Assembly: GCA_004335835.1 (NCBI GenBank)
Contig: RWJK01001861.1
Location: 1 to 60,647, forward strand
Source: Scenedesmus sp. ARA3
Taxonomy: Eukaryota; Chlorophyta; Chlorophyceae; Sphaeropleales; Scenedesmaceae
Direction: 5' to 3'
Length of the DNA: 60,647 nucleotides
The notes under the pieces were generated by a model. That model was not told the origin of the DNA, did not search any database, and worked only from the letters and a program-made list of their open reading frames with translations. Of this stretch, positions 24,147 through 35,877 are shown in pieces (position 1 is the first letter of the stretch; every line of letters starts with the position of its first letter). A program made the translations under genes and the position numbers.

Positions 24147-25823
24147 GCTAAGTGAATCACAATAATGCCTCAACAGGTGTGCGCTGTGCCACCAACAGCA
24201 CCACATCACAAAGCTTGAGCAGCACTCCGGGGGGCAAGTCCAGGCCTCACATTGGATGCAGCAATTACCAACAGGCTATCACACGTCATAAGCGTCATGT
24301 GGCACATGTGGGCTCTCGAATACGCTGACACACTCTGCCAGCTCACCCACACATGTGAGCAAGCTCACCTGTGGGCAGCAGCACCGTGTTGGGGTTGCCG
24401 ATGGGGCTGCTCGACAAGCAGCAGCTGATGGTGCATGCACACATACATACTATGATGGTGCATGCACACATACATACTATGATGGTGCATGCACACATAC
24501 ATACTACTGATGGTGCATGCACACATACATACTACTGATGGTGCATGCACACATACTACTGCCTCGTCTATTTCCTACTTCATACGACCGTAAGCATCAT
24601 TGATTTGCTACGCAGCTTACAGACTCTTGCTCGGCAAGCTCAACTGCAGTCAGCAGCACGGTGTTGGGGTTCCCGATGGGGCTGGCCAGGGTTGCTTTGT
24701 ACCATTACTACTACTATTGTTTTATTTGATCAGCCGCACTTGCTCAGCCAGCTCACCTGCAGGCAGCAGCACCGTGTTGGGGTTGCCGATGGGGCTGGCC
24801 AGGGTGGCATTGGCCAGCAGCAGGTCCTGCAGCAGCAGGCTGCCACCTGCAGCAGCAGCAGCAGCAGCAGTAGCAGCAGCAGAACCACTCAACCCCTTAG
24901 TTACAACAGCGGCCTATAAAATGTTGTGTGTGACAGGCCAAACACATGAGCTGGGCAGTAGTAGCAGCAGCAGCAGTAGCCGCAGCAGCTGAAAGACAAT
25001 TGCTGTGCAGCAAGTGCGGACACATGCCACTCGAAGACAAAAGTGCCCACCTGGCGGCACTGAGAAGACTTGCGCCCTCCCAGAGACTATTGATGCTGCT
25101 GCGCTGCCAGACGCTACTGCCTGCAGTTGTACTGCTGCTGGCCTGCCAACACTGCCATCGGAGATCCCTGCAAACACAAGTGCAGCAACACGGCGGTGCA
25201 TTGAATAAAGGGAAGCAGCAGACAGCGCACAGGGGTGTTTGGGTCGCAATGAAACAGCCTGAAAGGCCAGCCTGAAACGCCGCACAGAGTCATTTGTGGG
25301 TTGACCACGAAGCAGCCTGAAGCAACCGGCAAAGCCTAAGGGTGCCAAGCCTTCAGCTACCCTGCTAGCAATCCACGTGCTGCTGCAGCAGCTGCGTTGC
25401 AAATGGCTGTTCTTTGCACTGCTGAGCTACCACCAATGGGACTTCCAGCATGTAAGCATAGCTACGTAGATAAAACCATATCCACTTCAATTGCCCAGCA
25501 GAGTTTTCAAACAACACGACAAATAGGGCCGAAATGCACGCACCTGCAATCAAGGCGCTGCTGTTCAGCAGCAGCACCCCAGGCAAGCCCCTGCGGCTGC
25601 TGCCGCTGCTGCTCTGGTTGAACCCGGTAACCATAGAAGCATTATTTGAGGCGAACAGCAGCAAGCAACCACCATCGCCGTCCTGCACATCGATGCGACT
25701 AGCCTCCAAGGTCGCACCACGTGCGACGCATGCAGGCCAAGGTGCTGCCTGTGCATCAGCAATTGGAGCAATTCCGATGCATATTAGACACGCTAGGACA
25801 GCAGCCAGCCCGCATGACTGCAT
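11412..25823 (-). CDS. TKL-type receptor-like kinase with degenerate catalytic motif
   Basis: Model: complement of 11412-12591, 13050-13257, 14200-14320, 14532-14653, 15176-15317, 15535-15786, 16275-16744, 17224-18279, 18622-19007, 19368-20386, 21231-21315, 21657-21734, 22507-22652, 23173-23640, 24001-24107, 24757-24846, 25051-25167, 25544-25823. All 17 introns are GT-AG and phases agree, giving 2108 residues. Residues 1-25 form a signal peptide (LAAVLACLICIGIAPIADA). The ectodomain (to about 930) is Asn-glycosylation-rich with pectin-lyase-like strands such as LLLQDLLLANAT and GSILLANVTLL. One TM segment is near 942-964, followed by WRRRHQR. The kinase domain spans about 1322-1735, then a Gln/Ala tail. 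It is a cell-surface signalling protein of the type common in green algae; the ligand is unknown. The DFG site is altered (see findings), so activity is doubtful. The start ATG at 25823 is chosen because the signal peptide follows directly. Confidence 0.9.
12591..12725 (-). repeat. Acceptor-side copy upstream of last kinase exon
   Basis: The last exon starts at 12591 (PGFGEVCGALELLLAQE). A copy at about 12675-12725 reads SAFGEVCEALELLLAQE and then diverges. Confidence 0.75.
12815..13125 (-). repeat. Donor-side copies of kinase exon 13050-13257
   Basis: The exon end (QLTEACWAQNPADR plus GTGCG) recurs downstream at about 12911-12985 and 12815-12870. Both lack the PKAMLGAAVV start. Confidence 0.8.
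13638..14460 (-). repeat. Seven-copy array around kinase subdomain IX exon
   Basis: The intact exon 14200-14320 reads GTLTHMAPELL through SDVYAFGILLWEL to AFSG and a GTGAG donor. Upstream, 14403-14460 repeats only GTLTHMAPELLLQGRASK. Downstream, DVYAFGILLWEL recurs at about 14036-14100, 13891-13925, 13831-13865, 13748-13805 and 13638-13700. The middle three form a 60-bp direct repeat. A kinase has this motif once, so six copies must be non-coding. Confidence 0.85.
14885..15317 (-). repeat. Donor-side copies of the HGD exon
   Basis: The intact exon 15176-15317 (GSLRSAIDSC to AEGVIHG) is followed downstream by copies at about 15020-15125 and 14885-14960, progressively shorter at the 5' end, each ending at a GT donor after VIHGG. 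Confidence 0.85.
15955..16330 (-). repeat. Donor-side copy of the first kinase exon
   Basis: AVMETALGSSLSHPNIVQ plus GTGATT ends the exon at 16275. A copy, AVMETAVGSSLSHPNIVQ plus GTGAGT, lies at about 15958-16015. Confidence 0.8.
16700..17005 (-). repeat. Acceptor-side copy upstream of kinase exon 16275-16744
   Basis: The acceptor with its DAPATVSL start (16700-16760) recurs upstream at about 16925-17005, where similarity ends after DAPATVSL. Confidence 0.75.
17224..18279 (-). other. Transmembrane and juxtamembrane exon
   Basis: This 1056-base exon begins YFWTSG, then a Ser run and LTAGVILAVLLPLLAAAA as the membrane helix, a basic stop-transfer stretch RRRHQRSRQQ, and a long low-complexity cytoplasmic linker of about 330 residues with Ser, Ala and Gln runs. 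It joins ectodomain to kinase domain. Confidence 0.8.
18960..19150 (-). repeat. Acceptor-side copy upstream of ectodomain exon 18622-19007
   Basis: NLTSNGSILLANVTLLL with its acceptor is repeated at about 19087-19145, almost unchanged, then diverges. Confidence 0.8.
20262..20745 (-). repeat. Acceptor-side copies upstream of ectodomain exon 19368-20386
   Basis: The exon start YTRGKLPGDYIIITAFKKD recurs at about 20472-20610 (long copy, through PLPLPVDPAI) and 20680-20745 (short copy). Confidence 0.8.
20905..21290 (-). repeat. Donor-side copies of ectodomain exon 21231-21315
   Basis: RETLQYTIIQ plus GTGGGG ends the exon at 21231. Three downstream copies (about 21110-21165, 21010-21065, 20910-20960) have a period near 105 bases. 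Confidence 0.85.
22262..22600 (-). repeat. Donor-side copy of ectodomain exon 22507-22652
   Basis: The exon end (EAEGNSILLSNQLWAFSYR plus GGTGAG) is repeated at about 22262-22340, with the same donor context. Confidence 0.8.
22885..23250 (-). repeat. Donor-side copies of ectodomain exon 23173-23640
   Basis: The exon end (SSWRATSIDFGMEVGQ plus GTGAGT) recurs downstream at about 23030-23115 and 22885-22975. CTGGTCAAAC minisatellite units lie between the copies. Confidence 0.85.
24170..24820 (-). repeat. Copies of two ectodomain exon junctions
   Basis: The donor side of exon 24757-24846 (SPIGNPNTVLLPAG plus donor) recurs downstream at about 24640-24690 and 24362-24420. The acceptor side of exon 24001-24107 (GLELPPGALLKL) has an upstream copy at about 24180-24250. 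Confidence 0.75.
24426..24565. repeat. 27-28-bp minisatellite, five copies
   Basis: TGATGGTGCATGCACACATA recurs at about 24426, 24453, 24480, 24508 and 24536 inside a kinase-gene intron. Confidence 0.85.
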
Positions 25824-27664
25824 GGCCCAAGGCCCTGCCCGTCACAGCTCCGAACCAGCGAAACAATATGTGCGTGCATCCAGCAGACCGCAAATTTGAG
25901 AAGTTTAGACGTGTAAATTGATGATTGAGATAGGGTTCGTTGCCCCTAAGGAAGATTTGTTGGTGGTTGAAAAATGAAGACTGACACTGATCAGTGTCAT
26001 GGTCATGACTAGGGACAGCAGTGCCAGCAGCAGTTACTGTACACGTGTGGCTGGATGACGCGACTGCTGTTGATTTTTGGCAATCTCATTGTAAGTGAAT
26101 GGCGGCCGATATTGGCAATGCTGGCTGACTGGCCGCTGCATTGGGCTCAGCCCATATGAGTCACATGATTCTTGGTGGCCACCATGTAACATTGCTAGTA
26201 ACCACCAACAGCCAGTAGTATGGCTGGATTGTTCACCCTCTTTCTCTCCATCATGACAGCTGCGGCAGTTCTCAGCTCGCACTGCCGCCGCAGCAGCAAA
26301 CACGGCGTTCGGCTTGCGCTAATGTACCGTTGTGCCACAACAACTGCAGCGGCTGCGGCAGCCGTGTCGTCACTGCGCAGTGTTGGCATGCCAAGGCCAA
26401 GACTCCTGGCCTGACAGACTGCACCCGCTGCTTTTTTTGTTTTTGCTTCTTTGCCGTAGTTCAAAGGTGTTACCGAGGATGCTACCTGCAGTGTGCGCGG
26501 GATCTGCCATGTGCTAGACATGTTGGTGTCCTTCTGTTTAAATTCCTTCAGTTCCCGCTGCCTCGGCATAATGCAGCTTGCAAGCTCACGACGCAACACA
26601 TGTCCAGCACTCTGTCCACCAAATGTTCCATTCAGGCTGTAATGAATCTGTGTCGGTAGGCTGCAATCCAGCTCTGTGATGTGCACAACAAGCAGTCAGA
26701 TTGCTTGCACACAACGTACTAGTGTGGGTGCTTAGGAACGGTCACAATCTTTTGCGGCTAGGGGGTTACCAGCAACGAAGGAACACCTCTGACAAGGGCT
26801 TGTGTATTCATTGTGTATAGACAGGTGTCGCTGCTGCTGTTGCAGCATCTGAGTAGCTTGCTGATGTACACATACTCATGAAAAACTCCAGATGCGTTGT
26901 TCACACCTGCACTAGTGCACTGCTGCGGTACTACAGCTGACACCTGGCCGATTCCCCGCAACCTTTTGCACCCAGCTATCAGAGTACATCTGATTGATGT
27001 CAAGTGCTCTGCATTTCCTGAAATTACGTTTGGTGCTTGCGTTGACAACACAGCCCAGTTTGAAAGTGGTGCACCTTGATGACAAGGTTTTAGACGACCG
27101 GCGTGGTCCTGTGCTACCTTCCTGTATGCTACCTACGTGCATGAAGTAGGATTGCCTGTAAGCAACGCTCTTAAACACTTGATTGTTGCTGCGAGTATTG
27201 ATGGCTTCAGCTGCTTAGCAATCCTGCAAACTGCCCTTACACTGCAGCATCTCAGAGCAGTGCTGCCTGCCCTTGGCCCTGCTGCTTGCCATCACAGCCG
27301 TGCCTGGCTCGTATAAGGGTCAAGGCCAGTTTGAATGTGATGTTATCATTAAGTTAATCGTTACTTTTAAGTTCAACTGGCAGGCATGGAGGGGCTCGGA
27401 GACGTTCGGAAGTGGCTGGTTGAACCGGTGCAGTGCCTCAAGGTGCGAGCAGCGGCTGCATTCTCCTAATAACGATTGCCTCAAGGGATTATGGGTCGAT
27501 CGAAGCTACGTAATGAGTACGTACTGGCTCAAGCGGTACACGTTTGGTCAGGGTGAACTTGGTGCAGCTGCTGCTGTCGTTGTCCTGCAGTATGTTGCAT
27601 GTTGCTGCTGGGTCGAATCAAAGCAACTTCTAGCTGGGGACGGTCATAAGCAGACATAAGACAG
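25824..27664. other. Divergent intergenic region
   Basis: This stretch separates the 5' ends of the kinase gene (minus) and the UBR E3 gene (plus) and so should hold both promoters. It has few CAG runs and no junction-copy arrays, in contrast to the genes. ORFs here (for example minus 26195-26686) show no recognisable domain. I see no firm promoter element. Confidence 0.5.
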
Positions 27665-30419
27665 ATGAGGCTGCTATATGCAGCAGCTGTACAAGAGCGG
27701 GTGCAGCAGTACAGCACAGGAGTTCAGCAAGCAGTACAGAATGCACAGCAGCTTGTAGAGGTACTGCAGGCCACAGTATCTGAGTTAGTAAAAACGCAGC
27801 AGCTCTTGAAGCAATCAATGCATGTGGATACGCACTATACAGCTGCTGCAAGCAGCCGCACGCAGAGCAGGCTGCCTCTGCAACTGCACTTGAACTTGCA
27901 GGAACTTCCTGCATGCAGGCTGCAGCAATGCACAGCAAGGCAGCAGCGGCAGATACATCTCCTGCAACAATGTTGCTGGTTAAGTGCTGTTTGCCTGTTG
28001 TCTGTGTTTCCTGCAAGCAAACTACATATTTGTAGCCACCGCCGCTGCAGCAGCTGCTGTCTGCGACCACGTTGTTGATTGGGTTGTCATGCAGGTGTGT
28101 GAGGGCCTGCTGTGCGCTGCTGCAGGCAGCCAGCCACCGCTGCAACAGCTGCTGGCTCTGCTGCAGCCGGCATCCGGCAACGGGCCATGCACGGCAGTGT
28201 GGACAGCGGGAGCTATTGCCTACAGGTCAGCACACACTTGAAGTGCTGTTCTGGCGCCGTCTAGCTTTTAAGCTGCTTTTATTCATTGTCAGACAGGCCC
28301 AGATGTACAGCAGGCGGTTGCATGACACAAAAGACACGCGTGTGCAGCATGTTCCGTTTATAGACAGCACAAGCAGCCGAGTCATTGTGATGTGCATGCT
28401 GCAGCTGGCGTCCCGTGATGGGTCATGCACATCCGTATAGACCGGGTGGCAGCTGAGTGGGGTCACAATTCGGCAGCTCTATCCTCTGAACACTAGACGT
28501 AAGCACAGCTAATGTGCCGTGCACGCAGGTGCAAGACGTGTGCCGTGACCACGTCATCGGCTGTGTGTGTCAGCTGCTTCAAGGCGGGCGGGCATGAGCA
28601 GCACGACTACATCATGTACAGGTGGGCTGCTGAAATGGTGGGCTGGTCGGCTGGCGCGCTGTCATATCTATATTAACTTCATCTCTCAGCTGCTTCAAGG
28701 CAGTGGGGCACGAGCAGCGCGCCCACATCAAGTACAGGTGGGCTGAAGGCATGGTGGGCTGTGGGCTGGTGGGCTGGTGGGCTGGTGGGCTGGTGGGCTG
28801 GTGGGCTGGTGGTAGGTTGCTGGTGTGCATGTGTGCTGGTGGGATGGTGTGCGCTGGCGGGCTGGCGGGCTGGCGGGCTGGCGTGCTTGTGCGCTGGTGT
28901 GCTGGCGGGCTGGTGGGATGGTGTGCATGTGGGCTGGTGGGCTGGTGTGCTTGTGCGCTGGTGTGCTGGCGGGCTGGTGGGATGGTGTGCATGTGGGATG
29001 GTGGGCTGGCTGGCTGGCTGGTGGGCTGGCTGGCTGGTGGGTGTGGCACACAAACAGCACGACTTCATCCTGTACAAGTGCGTGTCGGCAATGTCTTATG
29101 TCATGACAGTGTCCACTGCTTGTGTAACAACTGCATGCATCAGAGGCTACCAAATTACTCAACACAGCAAGGTATCACCTGGCGCCTTGCTGTTCACGTG
29201 TCTGCTGCCTGCAGGTCTGGCGCTGGCGGCTGCTGCGACTGCGGTGACGTGTCGTCCTGGAAAGCCGAAGGTGGGTTTGCAGCTCAAACATGGCAAAGGC
29301 GATGTAGCAAAGCTAATACAGTAAAAAGCTTGCATTGGCATGTAAACACAGTTTGCAATAGCTGAATGCAACATGCTGCTCACTCACGCATCTAGGAGGC
29401 GCCCCCTGCCACCATGGCTGCTGTCTTCAACTTCATATATTCTGAAGTACATGAGACTCATTGACAGCATTGGCCTGGCGCGAGCATGTGAAGTGTGTGC
29501 TGCACTTACACAGAGCTGCTGACCAGCTAGGCGCTGCGGCGTGCAAAGTGGCTGATAAGAACACACTTCTCCAGGTTATAAACCCATGCCTGTGGACATG
29601 CTCTATACAGATGTTTGATTTGAAATTCATTGCTGCTGCTGCTGCTGCTGCTGCTGCCCAGGCTGCTGCCCCGCACACAGCCCGCTGGTGCCTCAGGCGC
29701 TGCTGCCGCCGCTGCCTGCCGGCCTGAGCAGCCTGCTGCAGCCGCTGCTGCGAGTCGTGCTGCTGCAGGCAGTGCTGTGCATAGAGAGTGAGTGGATACA
29801 GGGGTGTGGCATGTGTGTTTATATGATGTCACATGATCAGGCACGGTCTGCATGCCAGTTTGTTGCGGAGCACCAGCAGTCAGCCCAAACCTGATCACTG
29901 CTTTTGCTGCGCAACACACCCTGCCCTTGCTTTCTTTTGCATCGCTTTGCAAACCTGTATGCAGCTCTAGCCAAGCTGTCAGGTGGCGACACCCCACCTG
30001 CTGCCCGTGCCGCATCAGCTGCTGCAGCAGCAGCGGGGCTGCAGCAGCAGGCAGTGCAGCTGCTGACTTGGCTGCAGCCGCTGCTGAAGGAGGCTCGTAT
30101 ATGCATCTGTCACTGCTTCAGCTGCCCTGATCAAACACCATTCCTCAATCCTGCTTTCCCTGCTGACACCCTGCCCTTGCTTTCTTTTGCATCGCTTTGT
30201 GAACCTACATCCAGCTCTGGCGAAGCTGGCAGGAAGCGGTACCCCACCGGCCGCCCGCACCACATCAGCTGCAGCAGCAGCAGCCGTGCTGCAGCAGCAG
30301 GCAGTGCAGCTGCTGACCTGGCTGCAGCCGCTGCTGAAGGTGGCACGCATTCGCAGCATGGCCTGTGATATTGTGCTGCTGTCGCCGGAGCAGCTGCAGC
30401 AGCAGCAGCAGCAGCAGCT

Positions 30420-30499
<80 letters not shown>

Positions 30500-30569
30500 G
30501 GGTGTTTGGCCAGCCTGCACCACCAGGCCTGCAGCAGCCACAGCAGCAGCAGCAAGACCCACACTGGCA

Positions 30570-30601
<32 letters not shown>

Positions 30602-33064
30602 TTGTGATGGTGCAGGCTCAGCTGTGGTCAGTGGCACAGGCTCTAGCTAGGCAGCTGGCACCAGCTAACCCCTCATTCCCTTGTAGGGTGCAGCAGCAGC
30701 AGGGCTGCCTGCTACGGCGGCTACTGCTGCTGCTGCCGAGCATGGCCCCCTGCAGCCACGACCCCAAGGGGCAGCTGCTGACAGAGGCTGTTACATTGTT
30801 ACTTTTAATGTTATATGACAGTCAGTTCAAATATGACACGACGACGCACCTGCTGGACTGCTACAGCTGGCTGCTGCAGCTGGTGGGATCAGCCAGGGAG
30901 GATGCTGTTGCTGATGCGCTGTCTGCTGCACTGGACAGGCTGACTGTGCAGCTGTTCAACTCAGAAGAGGTGGGCCAAGCAGTACTGCATGTTTGGTTTG
31001 TTGAGTGGTTTGTCGGTGTAGGCATGTGGCTGTTGAGCTGTCTGCTGCACTGGACAGGCTGACTGTACAGCTGTTCAACTCAAAAAGAGGTGCGTATGAC
31101 AACATAAATTTCAACTGCAACTGATTCCGCATGTTCCTGGTGTTGCTGACGCGCTGGTTGTTGTTCTGGATAGGCTGACTGTGCAGCTGTTCAACTCTTA
31201 AGGGGTGACCTGAGCAATACTAGGGTCCTTTCAGGCTGTGATGGTGTGTTTCAAAAGTCACGCTGGAGCATGCTGTTGCTAACGCGCTGTCTGCACCACC
31301 GCAACCGCTGCAGACCTCGATGCGGCTGATGTGTGCCACACCCTGTTGATCTTGCATTTCAATGACGGCGCTACTGCCACCGCCTTCATTTGCTCTGCAG
31401 ACAACGATGCGCCTGATGGTGCGCCAGGGCCTGCCGCAGACCCTCCTCAGCACTGCGGCCAGCCTGGCTGCTGATGTCAGGCGGCACATGCCTCCCTAGT
31501 TGCAAACTTGCTTGCAAAAAGGCGTTCATAAGCTTACAGCGTTCTCACTTTTTTTGATGGCAAGCTATTCCTCTTCTGGTGCTGCTGCTGCTGCTGCCTA
31601 TGCAGACCACGATGCGGCTGATGGTGCGGCAGGGCCTGCTGCAAACCCTCCTCAGCACTGCTGCCAGCCTCACAACAGATGTGTCCAGGCACATGACGCC
31701 GCACCACCACGGGCTGTCGCCCAGCGCTGCTGCTGCTGCTGCGGGGCTGATGGGCTTAGCGGCTGGCTACAGGCACCGGTTTCTGAACAGGATCAACGCC
31801 TACAGGTGCGTGGCAGATTGTACACGGTCTATTGCATCTCAGACAGCGTTACATGCTGTTGGTGGTGATGGTGCTCTCTATGTTACTGTTGGGTTCTGGG
31901 CTGGTCAGAGTTTCCTGCTGCTGCTGCTGCTGCGGGGCTGATGGGCTTAGCGGCTGGCTACCGGCACAGGATTCTCAACAGGATCAACGCGTACAGGTGC
32001 GTGTTAAAACCTGTTTTCCACATAGTGTCGCGTGCTGGTTGTGTCATGGTGGATCTTGGTGTGACTGACTGCTTATCACGGTGTGCTGCTGTGGCGGGCC
32101 TGATGGGTTTAGCGGCTGGCTACAGGCACCGGTTCCTGAACAGGATCAATGCGTACAGGTGCGTGGCAGCTGACCGGAGATGATGTGCTTATCCCTAAAT
32201 GACCNNNNNNNNNNNNNNNNNNNNNNNNNNNNNNNNCCCCCCCGCATGCTGGCAGTTCCTGCAAGGTTAGTTTGTTGGCGAATAGCTGACGCCGCTGCTG
32301 CTGCTGCCGCAGGCGTGTGATGTGTGACACCTCCACGGTGCTGCACCACGGGCCCGCAGCGCTGCAGCTGCTGTCGCAGCCGCAGTTGTTCCAACAGCAG
32401 CTGCTGCCGCTGATGCGTGAGATCCAGGTGGGTGCGAAGCTGTTTTTTTGCTGCGCAGTTTGAAGTCGGCGCGCTGATACCATTGCTGCTACTACCGCGG
32501 CTGATTTAGCAGCAGCTGCTGCCGCTGGTGCTTGAGATCCAGGTGCATCCGTGTCAGTAACATATGGTTATGGTTATGGTTTGAAGCATGTTGAAATATG
32601 CTGCAGCTGCTGTCGCAGCCTCAGCTGTCTCAGCAGCAGCTGCTGCCGCTCATGAACGAGATGCAGTCGCGCAGCTCTGCTTGGTGGCCAAATCTGGCTG
32701 GAATGCTGCTGCCAGCCTCTTTGTAAGCGCAGCCGCAGCCGCAGCTGTACCAGCAGCACCTGCTGAAGCTGTTGACTGCGCTGGCACTCATTCGGCACGC
32801 TCCGCTCACACACTTTGCTGCTGCAGGGCCTGCTGCCGCCGAGTCGTCTGGGGTGGGTGACATGGCGCAGCCCATTGTTGTTCCTGTACTGTCTGTTGCT
32901 GTCGTGCTCAAGCGCCTTCATGCTTGATGCTGCTGCTGCTGCTGCCGCTGCAGGGCCTGCTGCCTCATAGCCGGCTGGTGGTGGTTGTTGACATGGCGCA
33001 GCTTAGCACCGGTCCAGTACTAGTGGTTTTGGTACTCATTCCGCTTCATGCTTGCTGCTGCTGC

Positions 33065-33109
<45 letters not shown>

Positions 33110-33202
33110 AGGGCCTGCTGCCTCAGTGCCGGCTGGTGGTGGGTGACATGGCGCAGCTTAGTACCGGTCCAATTCCAGTCGTCTTTATACTGAATCCGCT
33201 GC

Positions 33203-33236
<34 letters not shown>

Positions 33237-33256
33237 GCTGCTGCTGCCGCTGCTGC

Positions 33257-33295
<39 letters not shown>

Positions 33296-34357
33296 AGGGC
33301 CTGCTGCCTCAGTGCCGGCTGGTGCTGGGTGACATGGCGCAGCCCACTGACCAAGTGAAGGCCTCAGGCAACCTGGAAGTTGTGCTGACACTGACCATGA
33401 GCGAGGTGGGTCTATGACTGTGTAGTGTTTGGTTTGTTACGGCCGTGAGTTTCAAGGTTTTGGTTCTTTCATTTCATGCACAGATTGCTCTTTGAGCAGC
33501 CCACTGACCAAGTCAAGGCTTCAGGCAACCTGGAGGTTGTGCTGACACTGACCATGAGCGAGGTGGGGGCCCATGGTACACCTGCATGTGATCAAGCAAA
33601 GTGTGTATTAAGCACAGTCCAGCAGCCATGGGCCTCTAGCTGTGCAACCCGTGCCTTTGTGTGTGTCATTCGTGCTGACCTCACTGGTGACATGGCGCAG
33701 CCCACTGACCAAGTCAAGGCTTCAGGCAACCTGGAGGTTGTGCTGACACTTACCATGAGCGAGGTGGGCTTGGGAACAACTGCTGTTTGTTCTGCAAAGT
33801 GCCTGTTGTAGGTACAGCCGTGCAGCCGAGGTCTGCCCGTTGTGGGATTCGTAGTTGTGTTTGTGTTGTTTGGCTGGTGGGCAGTGGGTAATGGTTGGTG
33901 GATGACATGGCGCAGCCTACTGACCAAGTCAAGGCTTCAGGCAACCTGGAGGTGGTGCTGACATTCACCACCATGAGCGAGGTGGGTTTGCCGTTGCAGT
34001 GGAAACTTTGGGCTGTGCAAGTCATGGTCTATGTACCTCAGTTTGCGCAAAGTTGGTGACGCTGACTAAGTCAAGGCAGGAGGCGAATTGGAAGTGGTGC
34101 TGACACTGACCATGAGCGAGGTGCACAGCGTGTACAGGCTGCAAAAATGCGTTAACATTGATAAGTCCTCCATTACTCTTGAGCTCACCAATGAGCGAGG
34201 TTTGGGTGTGAGCATGTCCGTCAATGCTGCTGCGCCTGCTTGCGAAACCGCTGCTGCTGCTGCTGCTGCTGCTGCTGCGTCCTGTTGCCTATCGCCTGTG
34301 GTGCTGCTGCTGGCGCCCCACTGCCCGCAGACGCTGGACGCATTGGTTCACAGGAGA

Positions 34358-34392
<35 letters not shown>

Positions 34393-34672
34393 CAAAGGCT
34401 CAGGCAATGATGATAAGAAGGTGCTGCAGCTGCTGGCAGGTGCAGCAGCAACAGCAGCTGCAGCTGCAACTGACTGGGCAGCAGAAGAGCAGCAGCGCCG
34501 CAACCAGCGACAGCAGCAGCAGCGCCTGAGCGACAGCAGCGCCGGCAGCAGCAGCAGCAACTCCATTGCTGCTGCATATGGCAGCATATCCAGGCTGGGT
34601 GAGAGGTTGCCGGGGCTTACTTCAATGATGACATCTTTTGCAGATTCTGGGCAGCTGTCTGCTGCTCCGCTT

Positions 34673-34709
<37 letters not shown>

Positions 34710-34815
34710 CTGTGGCTGGAGTCAATTTGCAGCTGTTGCGGCCTGGTGCCGCCTTTCTGCTGCAACACCTGCACAGCCTTGTCACTGCTGCTCACCAGCA
34801 GCAGCAGCAGCAGCC

Positions 34816-34853
<38 letters not shown>

Positions 34854-35817
34854 CTGCGGTGCTGTTTCAGCGGCTGGATCCTCAGCAGGATCCGGGTTTG
34901 GGTTTTAGTCAGATCAGCCAGCAGCAAAACCTCCGGCTAGAAGCACTGATGCAGCAGTACCTGGCAGCTGATCCGCTGCTGGCGCAGCTGCTGCAGCAGC
35001 TGCTGCAGAACGTCCTCAACCTGGTTCCCATGTCAGTGCAAAGTTCAGGGTGGATCCAAACCCTAGGGCAGCAGCAGGGCAGATCTGCCGAGGTTGATGG
35101 GTTCTGCCAGCGCTGGCTGCGCCTGCTGCAGCTAGGTGTGCTGGCCTGTGATGCTCATGTGCTTTCAAACGTGGTTCAAAACGCACAGCAGCAGCAGCAG
35201 CAGCAGCAGGATGCGGCAGCAGCAGCAGCAGCACTGCAGAATCAGCTGTCAGTTGTCAGTTTCCTATTCCAGCAGCTGTATGCAGAGCAAGTCAATGAAC
35301 TGCTGTCAGAGCAGCAGCTGCAACCGCAGCTCGCATCTGATTCCCTGTCAAGCTGGCTGGTGCATTTTGGCATGATTCCTGGGGACCTGCTAGCTCTACT
35401 GCCTGCTCTACCTGCATCTCTGGCAGGCAACACAGCTGTTGTGGATGCCTTTGTCGCTGCTGCTGTCATGCCGGCATCTGAGGCCGTGAACGCAGCAGCA
35501 GCAGCAGCAGGCGCGGGTGCGCCACAGCTGCCTATAATACTGCTAGTGCCGGGACTTGCAGCCCCTCCGGCTGCTGCTGCCAATGTGGCAGCAGCAGCAG
35601 CAGCAGCAGATGAGGCCCAGCAGCAGCAGCAGCAGCAGCTGCAGCCGTTAGGGTTCAAGGCTGCAAGCCTGTCTGAGGTTCAGGGCTCCTGGCAGCAGCT
35701 GGTAGATGGTCAGCTGCCTGTGTCAGTGCACCTGCCACTGCACCGCATGGTAGCGCTGTGCGTAAGGGCGGCCATGGATTACTCGCTTGCAGCTCAGGCT
35801 GCGCCACAGCAGCAGCA

Positions 35818-35877
<60 letters not shown>

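Larger units (their letters stand above)
28036..29422 (+). other. UBR box exons
   Basis: Splicing 28036-28225, 28529-28621, 29215-29270 and 29396 onward gives GPCTAVW, then AYRCKTCAV, AVCVSCFKAGGHEQHDYIM, GGCCDCGDVSSWKAEG and APCHHG. The Cys and His ligands match the three-zinc UBR box fold, including the CDCGD core that shapes the type-1 N-degron pocket. The intron between 28621 and 29215 holds degenerate copies of the second exon. Confidence 0.88.

Noticed and set aside
26195..26686. 163-codon minus-strand ORF upstream of the kinase gene
   Set aside because: No recognisable motif, no neighbouring exon with matching phase, and no family similarity that I can name; it could be 5' UTR.
27630..28145. 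171-codon minus-strand ORF overlapping the start of the UBR gene
   Set aside because: It runs antisense to the exon that completes the UBR box; no domain of its own.
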